From Vibrio stylophorae (GTDB lineage: Bacteria; Pseudomonadota; Gammaproteobacteria; Enterobacterales; Vibrionaceae), in assembly GCF_921293875.1 (NCBI RefSeq), contig NZ_CAKLDI010000001.1, positions 496,001-560,000 on the forward strand: DNA of 64,000 bases, written 5' to 3'. The position numbers were made by a program, and so were the translations under genes. This document shows, one piece after another, positions 38,340 to 48,597 of the stretch (positions within the stretch are counted from its first letter, which is position 1; each line of letters begins with the position of its first letter). Below the pieces are notes generated by a model. It was not told where the DNA came from. It saw only the letters and a program-made list of their open reading frames with translations, and did no database searches.

Positions 38340-38666
38340 TTTTTCTATCGGTTGGTTAATTTTCGAGCGATAAATTAAGGGTTTAGTGAAAAAGCAACAG
38401 ATTCTCTGGTTATGAAATGAGCGTCAATTGTTAGGTTGTGGTGTTTTATTCTGAATTGACTGGTCAAATTTGGTTTAAAATATGGCCATTTTCGTTTTCA
38501 TGGAAAAGATCGTGGTGTTTTTCTCTGAGAGGTTGCTTGTCGTCTAAATCTTCTTCAATATGCCGTGAAATAGATCACGAATAGTTAATTCTACTAAGAC
38601 GGTTTAGCTAACCTATATAAGTAAACTATTTGTGCCATTGTAGCAGCGAAAGAGGGTGAGGATAAC
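38340..38666 (+). promoter_or_regulatory. Divergent region trmN6 / brnQ
   Basis: About 330 bases. It holds a small palindrome TTGACTGGTCAA (38456-38467) and a CRP-like site (38564-38579, listed separately). TATATAAG near 38615 could be part of a -10. Confidence 0.4.
38564..38579. promoter_or_regulatory. CRP-like site upstream of brnQ
   Basis: CGTGAAATAGATCACG is a perfect CGTGA-N6-TCACG dyad and matches the CRP core in eight of ten positions, about 90 bases before brnQ. Confidence 0.4.
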
Positions 38667-40037
38667 GTGAAGCAGTCGTTAAAAATCTCCGATATTTTGG
38701 CATTGGGCTTTATGACCTTTGCTTTCTTCCTTGGGGCGGGCAATATCATGCTACCGCCAGAGTTGGGTCAACAAGCGGGCGAAAACCTGGTACCTGCCAT
38801 GTTTGGTTTCCTCTTTACGGGTGTCGGTCTACCCCTGCTTGGTATTATTGCAGTCGCGATTTCTGGCGGCGGTTGGAGCGGATTGACGCGCGACCTGCCG
38901 GCTAAAATTGCAATGCTGATTGCGATTGCGATTTTTATCGTGATTGGTCCTGCTTACGCAGCGCCACGTGCGGGTTTGGTGGCCTTTGACATGGGCGTGA
39001 AGCCTTATTTGTCTGCGGGCCTGCAAGCAAGCTCATGGTCAATCATTCTATTTTCTTTGATCTTCTTTGGCCTTGCCATGCTGTTTGCATGGTCACGTGG
39101 CAGCATGATTGACATGATTGGTAAGTTCTTAACACCAGCATTGTTTATCGCATTGGCTGCCTTGGCGATTGCGGTCATCGTGAATCCACAGGGCGAAATT
39201 CTTGCCGCCAAAGGTACCTATGTCGACCAGGCCTTTACCAATGGTTTCGTCAACGGCTATCAAACCATGGACGCCTTTGCATCTTTGATGTTCGGGATGT
39301 TGATTGTTGATGTGCTGCGTAAAAAGGGCATCACCGATAGCACCAAAACCTGCCACTATCTGATTGCTGCGGGTTTGATTGCCGCAGCTGGTTTGGCCTT
39401 TGTTTATCTTTCTTTGGTTTATCTGGGTGCAACCAGCGGTAACGTCGCACAGGGTTTGACTAAGGGGACGGATATCCTAACTGCCTATGTGCCAGCGCTA
39501 TTTGGCTCTTATGGTTTGATGATTCTGTCAGTGATTGTGATTTTGGCTTGCTTTACCACAGTGGTTGGTTTGGTGAGTGCGGTTTCAGATTACTTCAGCA
39601 CCATTAGCCCGCTTAGTTATAAGCAATGGGTGGTGATTAACGCGGTTGCCTGCGGCATTGTTGCCAATGTGGGTTTGACTCAGTTGATGACGTTGTCATT
39701 GCCTGTGCTATTTGCCATGTATCCAGTCGCCATTGCGCTGATCGCCTTGACCTTTGTTCGTCGCTGGTTGCCAAACCCTCGTTTGGCTTATGCCTTGGTG
39801 ATTGGTGTGGCCTTTGCCTTTGCACTGTTTGATGCCTTGAGCTTCTTCTGTTCAACCTTTATGGCCAAAGATGCAGCGATTAACCTGACGCTTGCACCAA
39901 TATTTAGCGCCGCAACAGCCTATATGCCTTTGTATAGCTACTATATGGCTTGGGTGTTGCCAACGGCAGTGGCTTTGCTGCTGAGCTTCGCGCTAAAGCG
40001 AAGCGCTGGTGAACCATTGACACCAGCAAGCGCCTAA
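38667..40037 (+). CDS. brnQ: Branched-chain amino acid transport system II carrier protein
   Basis: LIVCS-family sodium-coupled transporter for Leu, Ile and Val, in the inner membrane. It has 456 residues and about twelve helices. The family N terminus is clear (LALGFMTFAFFLGAGNIMLPPELGQQAG), with GPAYAAPRAGLVAFDMGV and ACFTTVVGLVSAVSDYF further on. It starts at GTG 38667 behind GGTGAGG. It is monocistronic, with a terminator. Confidence 0.94.
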   Translation: MKQSLKISDILALGFMTFAFFLGAGNIMLPPELGQQAGENLVPAMFGFLFTGVGLPLLGIIAVAISGGGWSGLTRDLPAKIAMLIAIAIFIVIGPAYAAPRAGLVAFDMGVKPYLSAGLQASSWSIILFSLIFFGLAMLFAWSRGSMIDMIGKFLTPALFIALAALAIAVIVNPQGEILAAKGTYVDQAFTNGFVNGYQTMDAFASLMFGMLIVDVLRKKGITDSTKTCHYLIAAGLIAAAGLAFVYLSLVYLGATSGNVAQGLTKGTDILTAYVPALFGSYGLMILSVIVILACFTTVVGLVSAVSDYFSTISPLSYKQWVVINAVACGIVANVGLTQLMTLSLPVLFAMYPVAIALIALTFVRRWLPNPRLAYALVIGVAFAFALFDALSFFCSTFMAKDAAINLTLAPIFSAATAYMPLYSYYMAWVLPTAVALLLSFALKRSAGEPLTPASA

Positions 40038-40054
40038 ACACTCAATGGCATGAT

Positions 40055-40082
40055 AAAAAACCACCTTCGGGTGGTTTTTTTA
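40055..40082 (+). terminator. Intrinsic terminator after brnQ
   Basis: AAAAAACCACC and GGTGGTTTTTT pair around a stable TTCG loop. Confidence 0.93.
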
Positions 40083-40154
40083 TTGGCTGAGAGTTACGCG
40101 GCTTAATCTCAGTGTGTTTGCTGGTGGAATCGATAAACCTGAGAACGGCTGCGA

Positions 40155-40712
40155 TTAATCGCAATGCTCAGCCATCTGTTGGCTAAGATGATCGTCTGCT
40201 TGCCAGCGCACAAAGGCTTCAAAACTCTGGCCCACACTGAGCACTTCTGTGCCATAGCAGCACAGACCTAAACCCAATTCAGGCTCCCATCGACAGGTGC
40301 ATTGTACGCCAAGATAGGGCACGCCTTGAAAAGAGAGGGGATGGATATAAAAAGCCTCAATACCGATGTCATGAAAGAGCTGGCTGGGATCTTGATATTC
40401 AGGGTATTGCTCGGCGACCTGCTGATCACTGAGGTAGGTGAGGGCATATTCACGTAGCTGATGGTATTCAAGCCAAAGCTCGCTGAGCACCGCGCGATAG
40501 AGCTGAGCTTCGTGGTTGAGTAACCAATCAATGGCATCACGCTCTTGGCGATTGAGGGCGCGATCTTGCTCGCCCTCATCGGCAAGGTAGATCATCGGCA
40601 GCATGGCATCTTGTCGTTGCGGTTGAGGCAGGTGATGCATCAGGGCTTGCCAACTCGGAAAGTACCCCTGGCCTTGCCAGCGCTCTTCGTTGAGACAAAA
40701 GTTCTGATTCAT
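40155..40712 (-). CDS. Hypothetical protein, possibly DUF6985-like
   Basis: A 185-residue acidic cytoplasmic protein. The C-terminal part (EAFYIHPLSFQGVPYLGVQCTCRWEPELGLGLCCYGTEVLSVG) resembles DUF6985-type domains as I recall them (HP..., PYLG, C-W-PE-GLG, then a G-x-VLxVG strand), which often occur in immunity-like or orphan proteins. The N-terminal half is Gln-rich and helical. AGGTG is about ten bases before the ATG. No partner toxin or related gene adjoins. Assignment is tentative. Confidence 0.55.
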   Translation of the reverse strand: MNQNFCLNEERWQGQGYFPSWQALMHHLPQPQRQDAMLPMIYLADEGEQDRALNRQERDAIDWLLNHEAQLYRAVLSELWLEYHQLREYALTYLSDQQVAEQYPEYQDPSQLFHDIGIEAFYIHPLSFQGVPYLGVQCTCRWEPELGLGLCCYGTEVLSVGQSFEAFVRWQADDHLSQQMAEHCD

Positions 40713-40901
40713 AAGTGATGCACCTTATTGATGATTCTGATGAGCCATTTTGATTGAACCCAGATGATAACGCTGACACTTTATTGGAGCGAGATCACAT
40801 CGGTTACCTGTCAGTGTGCGGTTCCTATTGATAAAAGTAAAGGTAGCAAACATGCGCGTATTCACACTCTGAATGAGTTTTTATGCAGCACATCAGACCA
40901 T

Positions 40902-40928
40902 AAAAAAGCCACGCGGGTGCGTGGCTTT
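40902..40928 (-). terminator. Intrinsic terminator after fldB
   Basis: On the minus strand GCCACGC and GCGTGGC pair around ACCC and are followed by TTTTTT. Confidence 0.9.
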
Positions 40929-40952
40929 GACAATCAATAAAATAAGTTGGCA

Positions 40953-41477
40953 TTAAGCGGATTGTTCAAGCCAATCAGCAAAGCTGATCATGACCTGTTC
41001 ACACCAAGTGGCAAGACGCTCATCGGTGAGGTCGTATTGGCTGTCTTCATCAAGCGCGAGGCCCACAAATTGACCATCAACGACCGCTTTGGATTGGTCA
41101 AAGTGATAGCCGGACGTTGGCCATTGACCCACAAAGTGCGCGCCACTTTGCGCTAGCTCTTGGTAGAGCATGCCCATGGCATCTAAATACCATTCCCCAT
41201 AGCCCTCTTGGTCACCTAGACCGTAAAGAGCCACCACTTTGCCACTAAGGTTGAGGCTGGCTAAATCGGACCAAACGACGCCCCAGTCTTCTTGTAACTC
41301 ACCAAAGTCCCAGGTTGAGATCCCTAAAATCAGCAAATCATAGTGCTGCATTTCACTCAGTGGGGTGTCTTTGACATTGTGCAGTTGTACGAGATCGGCA
41401 CCTAGAATATCGCGGATTTTCTCTGCGCACATTTCGGTGTAGCAGGTACTGGAGCCATAAAATAGACCAACTTTCAT
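40953..41477 (-). CDS. fldB: Flavodoxin FldB
   Basis: A 174-residue FMN electron carrier. The phosphate loop is GSSTCYTE (about residues 8-15), the tryptophan stacking loop is [14 protein letters not shown], and the second loop is [18 protein letters not shown]. It is the FldB type rather than FldA: it faces xerD across a short divergent spacer, exactly as in E. coli. Confidence 0.92.
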   Translation of the reverse strand: MKVGLFYGSSTCYTEMCAEKIRDILGADLVQLHNVKDTPLSEMQHYDLLILGISTWDFGELQEDWGVVWSDLASLNLSGKVVALYGLGDQEGYGEWYLDAMGMLYQELAQSGAHFVGQWPTSGYHFDQSKAVVDGQFVGLALDEDSQYDLTDERLATWCEQVMISFADWLEQSA

Positions 41478-41643
41478 AGCGGTGTTCCATTGTGGATGAT
41501 GTTTTGATAGTACGCATCAGGAAGCCTTGTCGCAATGGTCAATGCATGCCGTGGCGCCGGTGGTAAGGATGGTTTAATTTACATTGAGTTCATGGGTATA
41601 AATACAGTACCTTTAGAGCATGCTGAATTTTGGAGTGTTCGAC

Positions 41644-42570
41644 GTGTCGCAGCCATCCCCCTTTTCTGTGCTTTCAGAGCAAGAAGTGTCTTGCTTGGAG
41701 CAGTTTTTAGATGCCATGTGGCTTGAGCGCGGTTTGGCTGAAAATACGCTGGCCTCTTATCGCAGCGATCTAGAAAAATTCACCCATTGGCTGGCCGAGC
41801 AGGGTGGTAGCCTTTGGGGGGTGAGTGCAGAGCAGCTGCAAAACTATCAGTGGTGGCTAGAATCTCGCCACTATAAGCAAAGTAGCCGCGCGCGAATGAC
41901 TTCGGCGCTACGTCGCTTATTCCAATATCTCTTTCGCGAAAAATTGCGTGAAGATGACCCTAGCGCCCTTTTGCTCAGCCCTAAATTGCCCGCGCGCTTA
42001 CCCAAATCGCTCAGTGAAACGGAAGTGGAAGCCTTGCTCGATGCGCCGCAGCTCGATGATCCCATTGAGATGCGCGATTACGCCATGTTAGAGCTACTCT
42101 ATGCCACGGGATTGCGGGTGACTGAGCTGGTGAGCTTGACTCTGGAAAATATGAGTTTGCGCCAAGGCGCAGTGCGAGTGGTGGGCAAAGGCGGTAAAGA
42201 GCGTTTGGTGCCTATGGGCGATGCTGCGATGGATGCCATTGAGCAGTTTTTGACCCATGGCCGGCCACAACTGCTCGGTGAAGTGAGTTCGGATGTGGTG
42301 TTCCCAAGTCGCCGCGCCCGCATGATGACGCGGCAAACCTTTTGGCATCGTATTAAACTCTATGCAACGCGCGCGGGAATCGATGCTGAAGCACTTTCAC
42401 CGCACGTGCTGCGTCATGCGTTTGCCACGCATTTGCTCAATCATGGCGCTGATTTGCGCGTGGTACAGATGTTGCTGGGGCATAGCGATCTATCGACGAC
42501 GCAAATCTATACCCATGTTGCGACTGAGCGTTTGAAGGCTTTACACCAAACCCATCATCCGCGCGCATAA
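41644..42570 (+). CDS. xerD: Site-specific tyrosine recombinase XerD
   Basis: Partner of XerC for chromosome dimer resolution at dif; controlled by FtsK. The N-terminal core-binding domain begins LEQFLDAMWLERGLAENTLASYRSDL. The catalytic domain carries Arg in ATGLRVTELV, Lys in GKGGKERLVP, HVLRHAFATHLL, LLGHSDLSTTQIYTHV with the nucleophilic Tyr. I start at GTG 41644, seven bases after GGAGTG, giving 308 residues close to the usual 298; an ATG eight codons upstream is an alternative. First gene of xerD-dsbC-recJ. Confidence 0.95.
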   Translation: MSQPSPFSVLSEQEVSCLEQFLDAMWLERGLAENTLASYRSDLEKFTHWLAEQGGSLWGVSAEQLQNYQWWLESRHYKQSSRARMTSALRRLFQYLFREKLREDDPSALLLSPKLPARLPKSLSETEVEALLDAPQLDDPIEMRDYAMLELLYATGLRVTELVSLTLENMSLRQGAVRVVGKGGKERLVPMGDAAMDAIEQFLTHGRPQLLGEVSSDVVFPSRRARMMTRQTFWHRIKLYATRAGIDAEALSPHVLRHAFATHLLNHGADLRVVQMLLGHSDLSTTQIYTHVATERLKALHQTHHPRA

Positions 42571-42677
42571 TTTTAACCAAGTGCTGTCATTTTTTGTTAA
42601 ATCACTGGCACAATAGGAACTTATTGGATTTTGCCTGCTCCAATGCAAGGCAATTTTGTTGATGAGGAAGAGTATCT

Positions 42678-43376
42678 ATGTTGCGACGCACCTTAACTGG
42701 CATCGCCTTAACCCTGAGTTTTGTTTTGCCTGCGCACGCCGATGATGCAGCCATTCAAACGCAATTTGCCAAGCTCGGTTTAAACGTTGAGTCTGTGCAA
42801 GCCTCTCCAGTTGCAGGTTTGAAATTGGTTGCTACGGATCAAGGTATTTTCTATGCCTCTGATGACGGCCAATATTTTATTCATGGCAAAATGTTTAAGA
42901 TTGGTGAAACAGGCATTACCGACGTAGCTGCCGCTGTGGTGAAAAAACAGCTAGAGGCACTATTGCCAACAGCCATTGTCTATAAAGCGCCAAAAGAGAA
43001 GTACGCCATTACGGTATTTACGGATACCAGCTGTGGCTACTGCCAAAAACTGCACCAAGAGCTACAAGACTATCTTGATGCTGGGATCACCGTGCGTTAT
43101 TTGGCTTACCCACGCCACGGCGTAGATTCACAAACTGGCCATTTGCTCAGCAATATTTGGTGTGCCAAGGATCCCGCGCAAGCAATGACCGATGGTAAAG
43201 CGGGTAAAGCTGTTGCCGGTGATGGTAAGAGCTGCCTTGATATCATTGCCAAACATTATCAATTTGGCGCGCAAGTGGGTGTCAACGGTACGCCCGCTGT
43301 GCTACTGGATGATGGCACGCTACTGCCAGGATATCGCCCTGCCAATGCGATGCTACAGGTATTGCAATCACGCTAA
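42678..43376 (+). CDS. dsbC: Thiol:disulfide interchange protein DsbC
   Basis: Periplasmic disulfide isomerase, 232 residues. A signal peptide (TLTGIALTLSFVLPAHA) is followed by the dimerisation domain and a thioredoxin fold with the CGYC active site at residues 119-122. The cis-Pro loop is GVNGTPAVLL. GAGGAAGAG precedes the ATG. It has its own terminator, so it is probably partly independent of recJ. Confidence 0.96.
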   Translation: MLRRTLTGIALTLSFVLPAHADDAAIQTQFAKLGLNVESVQASPVAGLKLVATDQGIFYASDDGQYFIHGKMFKIGETGITDVAAAVVKKQLEALLPTAIVYKAPKEKYAITVFTDTSCGYCQKLHQELQDYLDAGITVRYLAYPRHGVDSQTGHLLSNIWCAKDPAQAMTDGKAGKAVAGDGKSCLDIIAKHYQFGAQVGVNGTPAVLLDDGTLLPGYRPANAMLQVLQSR

Positions 43377-43403
43377 GTCTGATTGGCTTTTCCTATTGAT
43401 ATC

Positions 43404-43429
43404 AAAACCCTGCTCTTGCAGGGTTTTGT
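43404..43429 (+). terminator. Intrinsic terminator after dsbC
   Basis: AAAACCCTGC and GCAGGGTTTT pair around TCTT. Confidence 0.85.
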
Positions 43430-43482
43430 TCATTTACGCCTCTGCCTATAATGGGGCATTCCGCCATCCGTAAGAGATATCA

Positions 43483-45207
43483 ATGATCGACATTCAGCAA
43501 CGCCCCCTTGGTGATACCAGCCAATTTAGTGATCAAACGCCTGCGATTTTACAGCGCCTTTATGCCGCGCGTGGTGTGTATAGCGAGGCACAATTTCCGC
43601 GATCCTTAGGGCAGTTGCATGGTTTTGATAGCTTTGTTGGTATGAGCCAAGCCATTACGCTGCTCGCGCAAGCGGTGAAAGAACAGTGGCGCATTATGGT
43701 GGTCGGTGATTTTGATGCCGATGGCGCAACGAGCTCAGCGCTTAGCGTATTGGCACTACGGATGTTGGGGGCAAAACGGGTTGATTATTTGGTGCCCAAT
43801 CGTTTTGATGATGGCTATGGTCTCAGTCCTGAGGTGGTGGCGCAGGTTGAAGCGCGCGGCGCTGATTTGATTATGACCGTGGATAACGGCGTGTCCTCGA
43901 TTGCAGGGGTGAATGCTGCGCACCAAGCGGGGATGAAAGTGCTGGTCACCGACCACCACTTGCCCGGTGATGTTCTGCCAGCCGCGGACGCCATGGTAAA
44001 TCCCAACCTAAATGATTGCGGATTTCCTTCAAAATCCTTGGCTGGTGTTGGTGTCGCTTTTTATGTGATGCTGGCATTGCGTGCGCATTTGCGCCAAGAC
44101 GACTGGTTTGCCCAGCAAGGGATAAGCGAGCCCAATTTGGCTGAGCTACTGGATTTGGTTGCCCTAGGCACAGTGGCTGATGTGGTAGCGCTAGATGACA
44201 ACAACCGAATTTTGGTGCACCAAGGTTTAGCGCGCATTCGCGCTGGTAAATGCCGCCCAGGCATTCAAGCGCTGATTGAGGTATCTAATCGCGAGGCGGG
44301 GCGTTTGGTCGCCAGTGATTTGGGCTTTGCGCTAGGGCCTCGGATTAATGCCGCAGGGCGTTTGGATGATATGTCCTTTGGTGTGGAGCTGCTATTAACC
44401 GCACATATTGAAGCGGCAAGACGCATGGCCAGCGAGCTGGATGCACTGAATCAAACCCGCAAAGAGATTGAAGCGGGGATGAAGCAAGAGGCACTGGCGC
44501 TGTGTCAGCAGCTCACCCTGAATGAAGCGAGCTTGCCCTGTGGGCTAACGCTATTTCAGCGTGACTGGCATCAAGGGGTGATTGGCATTCTGGCATCGCG
44601 CATTAAAGAGCAATTTCACCGTCCGGTGATTGCCTTTGCAGATGCTGGCGATGGCTTACTCAAAGGCTCCGCACGCTCTATCGCGGGTTTACATATGCGC
44701 GATACGCTGGAGCAGGTTGATCGCCTACATCCTGGGTTGATTGTTAAATTTGGTGGCCATGCCATGGCTGCGGGTTTATCCATTGCACAGGAACAATATC
44801 AAGCCTTTAGCAAAGCCTTTGATCAAGCCGTCAGTGAGCAGCTGGGTGAAGATCATCTCAAAGGCGTGATGGTTACTGATGGTGCATTGCAGGCTGATGA
44901 ATTTAATTTGGCCACCGCGCATTTGCTGCGCCAAGGTGGACCATGGGGGCAAGGTTTCCCTGAGCCATTATTTGATGGTGAATTTAAACTGATTCAGCAG
45001 CGCTTGGTAGGGCAAAAGCATTTGAAAATGATGCTCGAACCCAAAGCAGGCGGCGCGCCTGTGGATGCGATTGCTTTTAATGTGGATTTGGCGCGTTGGC
45101 CTGATCTTTCAGTGAAACAGGTACGCTTGGTGTACCGATTAGACATTAATCTTTATCGCGGCAATGAATCGCTGCAACTTTTAGTGGAACATATCGAGGT
45201 GCTGTAA
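43483..45207 (+). CDS. recJ: Single-stranded-DNA-specific exonuclease RecJ
   Basis: 5'-3' exonuclease for recombination and mismatch repair, 574 residues. DHH-phosphoesterase motifs are in order: DFDADGATSSA (about residue 73), MTVDNGVSS, VTDHHLPG (about 154) and VALGTVADVVAL; the second DHHA1 domain shows KFGGHAMAAG. AAGAGATATCA precedes the ATG. Its stop overlaps the next start (TAATG). Confidence 0.96.
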   Translation: MIDIQQRPLGDTSQFSDQTPAILQRLYAARGVYSEAQFPRSLGQLHGFDSFVGMSQAITLLAQAVKEQWRIMVVGDFDADGATSSALSVLALRMLGAKRVDYLVPNRFDDGYGLSPEVVAQVEARGADLIMTVDNGVSSIAGVNAAHQAGMKVLVTDHHLPGDVLPAADAMVNPNLNDCGFPSKSLAGVGVAFYVMLALRAHLRQDDWFAQQGISEPNLAELLDLVALGTVADVVALDDNNRILVHQGLARIRAGKCRPGIQALIEVSNREAGRLVASDLGFALGPRINAAGRLDDMSFGVELLLTAHIEAARRMASELDALNQTRKEIEAGMKQEALALCQQLTLNEASLPCGLTLFQRDWHQGVIGILASRIKEQFHRPVIAFADAGDGLLKGSARSIAGLHMRDTLEQVDRLHPGLIVKFGGHAMAAGLSIAQEQYQAFSKAFDQAVSEQLGEDHLKGVMVTDGALQADEFNLATAHLLRQGGPWGQGFPEPLFDGEFKLIQQRLVGQKHLKMMLEPKAGGAPVDAIAFNVDLARWPDLSVKQVRLVYRLDINLYRGNESLQLLVEHIEVL

Positions 45208-45506
45208 TGGATGAAAAGCAGACGGTCCATGAATTATTGAGTCAACATCTTCTGGCGCTTTATCGCATGGAGCAGCGCCAGCCCAATCATCATGAGCCGT
45301 GCTGGCATCAGCTCAAAGGTAAAATTGAAGGGCAAGTCACATTGGCCCAGCAGTTGGGTATTTTATCCGAGACCGAGCTGAATTTACTGATGGATCATTG
45401 CCATCGTGAAATTTACGGCATCACGCTCAGTGAAAAGAAAAAGCAGGTGGCTTTTGATGAAGCTGATTTCCTGATTCCCACCTACGAGCGCGATCCTTTC
45501 GCCTAA
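45207..45506 (+). CDS. Small hypothetical protein coupled to recJ
   Basis: A 99-residue protein of unknown family, mostly helical and charged (ELLSQHLLALYRMEQRQPNHHEPCWHQL, ETELNLLMDHCHREIYG), no signal or membrane segment. Its ATG shares its first base with the recJ stop codon, so it is translated by re-initiation. Such tight coupling suggests a related job, but nothing in the sequence names one. Confidence 0.7.
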   Translation: MDEKQTVHELLSQHLLALYRMEQRQPNHHEPCWHQLKGKIEGQVTLAQQLGILSETELNLLMDHCHREIYGITLSEKKKQVAFDEADFLIPTYERDPFA

Positions 45507-45519
45507 TTCGATTGTAAAT

Positions 45520-45553
45520 CCGTCAGTTAGCGCCCATGAATCTGGCGGTTTTT
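45520..45553 (+). terminator. Probable terminator after the recJ operon
   Basis: CCGTCAG and CTGGCGG pair (one G-T) and are followed by TTTTTG. A second strong hairpin, GCGCAGC/GCTGCGC (45564-45580), with T8 a few bases later, backs it up. Confidence 0.65.
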
Positions 45554-45712
45554 GCAACAAATTGCGCAGCTTTGCTGCGCATCACTTTTTTTTGCTTGAT
45601 TCACATCAGGCCCGCTCTGATTTGAGACAAAAAAGCCCTGTAACTTCGAGGCGGTTTTGATTAGAATTTCGCGGTTAAATTGTATCCATAACTCATAAGA
45701 ACCATTTGACCC

Positions 45713-46811
45713 ATGTTCGAAATCAATCCGATTAAAAATCGTCTGCAGGATGTTGCTGAACGCACCAACGTCCTTCGGGGGTATCTTTGACTATGACGCC
45801 AAAGCTGAGCGTCTTGAAGAAGTCAACGCAGAATTAGAGCAACCCGATGTATGGAATGAGCCGGAGCGTGCACAAGCACTGGGCCGCGAACGTTCTGCAT
45901 TGGAAGCCGTGGTAAAAACCATCGACACCCTAGAGCAAGGTGTGGAAGATGTGGAAGGCCTACTTGAGCTTGCTGTTGAAGAGCAAGACCAAGAAACTTT
46001 CGATGAGATTGACCCTGAGCTTAAATCGCTTGAAGATGAGTTGGCGAAACTTGAGTTTCGTCGCATGTTCGCAGGCGATCATGATGCATCTGATTGCTAC
46101 CTTGACCTACAAGCTGGCTCTGGCGGTACAGAAGCGCAGGATTGGACCTCGATGATGCTTCGTATGTACTTGCGCTGGGCAGAAGCCAAAGGCTTTAAAG
46201 CGGAAGTCATTGAAGTATCTGAAGGCGATGTCGCGGGTTTGAAATCTGCAACCATTCGTGTGGTGGGTGAGTATGCCTATGGCTGGCTGCGTACTGAAAC
46301 GGGCGTGCACCGTTTGGTTCGTAAATCACCATTTGATTCCGGCGGTCGCCGTCATACATCATTTGCCTCTGCGTTTGTTTATCCTGAAGTGGATGACAAT
46401 ATCGCGATTGATATCAACCCAGCTGATTTGCGTATCGATGTATACCGCGCGTCAGGTGCGGGTGGTCAGCACGTGAACACCACGGAATCAGCGGTACGTA
46501 TTACCCACGTACCAACCAATACCGTGGTACAGTGTCAGAACGAACGTTCACAGCATAAGAACAAAGACCAAGCGATGAAGCAGTTGAAAGCAAAACTGTT
46601 TGAGCTTGAGCTACAAAAACAAAATGCTGAAAAACAAGCGAGCGAAGATGCCAAGTCAGATATCGGCTGGGGCAGTCAAATTCGTTCTTATGTGCTGGAT
46701 GATTCACGTATTAAAGATCTACGCACTGGCGTTGAGAATCGCAATACGCAAGCGGTTCTTGACGGTGATCTCGACAAATTTATCGAAGCTAGCCTGAAAT
46801 CTGGCTTATAA
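45713..46811 (+). CDS. prfB: Peptide chain release factor 2 (programmed +1 frameshift)
   Basis: Recognises UGA and UAA. Translation starts at ATG 45713 and reads 25 codons to CTT TGA C; the ribosome slips +1 at 45787/45788, skipping T45788, and continues from GAC 45789 to 46811, giving 365 residues, the E. coli length. The slippery site has the CGGGGG Shine-Dalgarno-like stimulator just upstream, as in other prfB genes, so low RF2 raises its own synthesis. The codon-recognition tripeptide SPF (RKSPFDSGG) and the catalytic GGQ (SGAGGQHVN) are present. It is nine bases before lysS, so the two form an operon. Confidence 0.96.
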
Positions 46812-46820
46812 GGAAACATC

Positions 46821-48326
46821 ATGACTGAGCAAGTTCAACAAGACGAAAATAAGCTGATTGCCGAACGTCGCGGCAAGCTTGATCACATTCGTCAAAACTG
46901 TAAGGCCAACGGCCACCCAAACGAATTCCGTCGCCAACATCTTGCGGGCGATCTGCAGGCCGAGTTTGGTGAGAAGACCAAAGAAGAGCTTGAAGCACTG
47001 AACAAAGTTGTGTCAGTGGCTGGTCGTGTAATGGCGAAGCGCGGTCCATTCTTGGTGATTCAAGAAGTCTCTGGCCGTATTCAGGCATATGCAGATAAAG
47101 CCGTTCAAAACGAGCTAAAAGACAAATATCAAGGTCTAGATATCGGTGACATCATCGGTGTGACTGGTGCATTGCACAAATCAGGCAAGGGTGACCTTTA
47201 CGTCAATATGGAGCAGTTCCAACTATTGACCAAAGCACTGCGTCCATTGCCAGAGAAGTTCCACGGTCTGACTGACCAAGAGATGCGTTATCGTCAACGT
47301 TACGTTGATCTGATCGTCAATGAAGATTCTCGTCGCGCCTTTGAAATTCGCTCTAAGTTGGTGACTGCGATCCGTAACTTCATGGTGTCAAAACGCTTTA
47401 TGGAAGTGGAAACACCAATGATGCACGTGATCCCTGGCGGCGCGTCTGCACGTCCATTTGTGACCCATCACAATGCGCTAGATATCGATATGTATCTTCG
47501 TATCGCACCTGAGCTTTACTTGAAGCGTTTGGTTGTGGGTGGTTTTGAGCGTGTATTCGAAATCAACCGTAACTTCCGTAACGAAGGTCTATCACCACGT
47601 CATAACCCTGAATTCACCATGATGGAATTCTATATGGCGTACGCAGACTACCAAGATCTAATGGATCTCACTGAAGAGATGCTGAGCTCTGTGGCTGTTG
47701 AAGTCTTGGGTGCAACGGCAATGCCTTATGGCGATCAAATGGTTGAGTTTGGTGGTAAATATGCGCGTATGAGCATGTTGGATGCGATCAAGCAATACAA
47801 CCCTGATCACGCAGAGATTCAAGCTTTGGATTATGACAAAGTACAAGATCGTGACCATATGGTGGCGATTGCGAAATCTGTTCACGTTGAAGTGGAAGAT
47901 TTCTGGACTTGTGGTCAGCTTCTTGAAGAGATCTTTGGTGAAACCGCAGAGCCTAAACTGATTCAGCCAACCTTTATCACTGGCTACCCAGCAGACATCT
48001 CTCCGCTGGCACGTCGTAATGATGACTTCCCATTTATCACAGACCGTTTTGAATTTTTCATCGGTGGTCGTGAAGTGGCAAATGGCTTCTCAGAGTTGAA
48101 CGATGCAGAAGACCAAGATGCACGCTTTAAAGCGCAGGTTGAAGCTAAAGAGTCTGGTGATGATGAAGCCATGTTCTACGATGCAGACTACATCACTGCA
48201 CTAGAGCACGGTTTGCCGCCAACAGCTGGTCAAGGCATTGGTATCGACCGTTTGGCGATGCTATTTACCGACACGCACACCATCCGTGACGTGATCCTAT
48301 TCCCTGCAATGCGCCCACAAGCATAA
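46821..48326 (+). CDS. lysS: Lysyl-tRNA synthetase
   Basis: Class II enzyme, 501 residues. An N-terminal OB-fold anticodon domain ([11 protein letters not shown] to [11 protein letters not shown]) is followed by the catalytic core with motif 1 ([15 protein letters not shown]), motif 2 ([20 protein letters not shown]) and motif 3 ([12 protein letters not shown]). AAGGAAACATC precedes the ATG. It is the second gene of prfB-lysS. Confidence 0.97.
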   Translation: MTEQVQQDENKLIAERRGKLDHIRQNCKANGHPNEFRRQHLAGDLQAEFGEKTKEELEALNKVVSVAGRVMAKRGPFLVIQEVSGRIQAYADKAVQNELKDKYQGLDIGDIIGVTGALHKSGKGDLYVNMEQFQLLTKALRPLPEKFHGLTDQEMRYRQRYVDLIVNEDSRRAFEIRSKLVTAIRNFMVSKRFMEVETPMMHVIPGGASARPFVTHHNALDIDMYLRIAPELYLKRLVVGGFERVFEINRNFRNEGLSPRHNPEFTMMEFYMAYADYQDLMDLTEEMLSSVAVEVLGATAMPYGDQMVEFGGKYARMSMLDAIKQYNPDHAEIQALDYDKVQDRDHMVAIAKSVHVEVEDFWTCGQLLEEIFGETAEPKLIQPTFITGYPADISPLARRNDDFPFITDRFEFFIGGREVANGFSELNDAEDQDARFKAQVEAKESGDDEAMFYDADYITALEHGLPPTAGQGIGIDRLAMLFTDTHTIRDVILFPAMRPQA

Positions 48327-48345
48327 TCATTGTATTGAATAGATG

Positions 48346-48375
48346 AAAAACCGAGGCTTTGGCCTCGGTTTTTTT
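48346..48375 (+). terminator. Intrinsic terminator after lysS
   Basis: AAAAACCGAGG and CCTCGGTTTTTTT pair. Confidence 0.92.
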
Positions 48376-48597
48376 ATGGGCCGAATTTGCCGAGCGGTGC
48401 GCATTGAAGTGATAAGCCGATTCTTTTTTCAAAAAAGGAAAAATCGGCGGCCATCCAAGGCGCGATGCCTAAGTGCCGACAAAATTGATGCCACAATCTT
48501 TTGGTTTGTGTCTCACATTTTTGACTATGCTTTCAACATGAATGCAATCAACAGTGGCGCGCCATCACAGGTGGCCGCAAAGGGAAGGGGTAAAGCC

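Noticed and set aside
48343-48597. 85-codon N-terminal extension of vpsR
   Set aside because: It begins inside the lysS terminator, has no family-like sequence, and a strong ribosome site precedes ATG 48598, giving the VpsR length.
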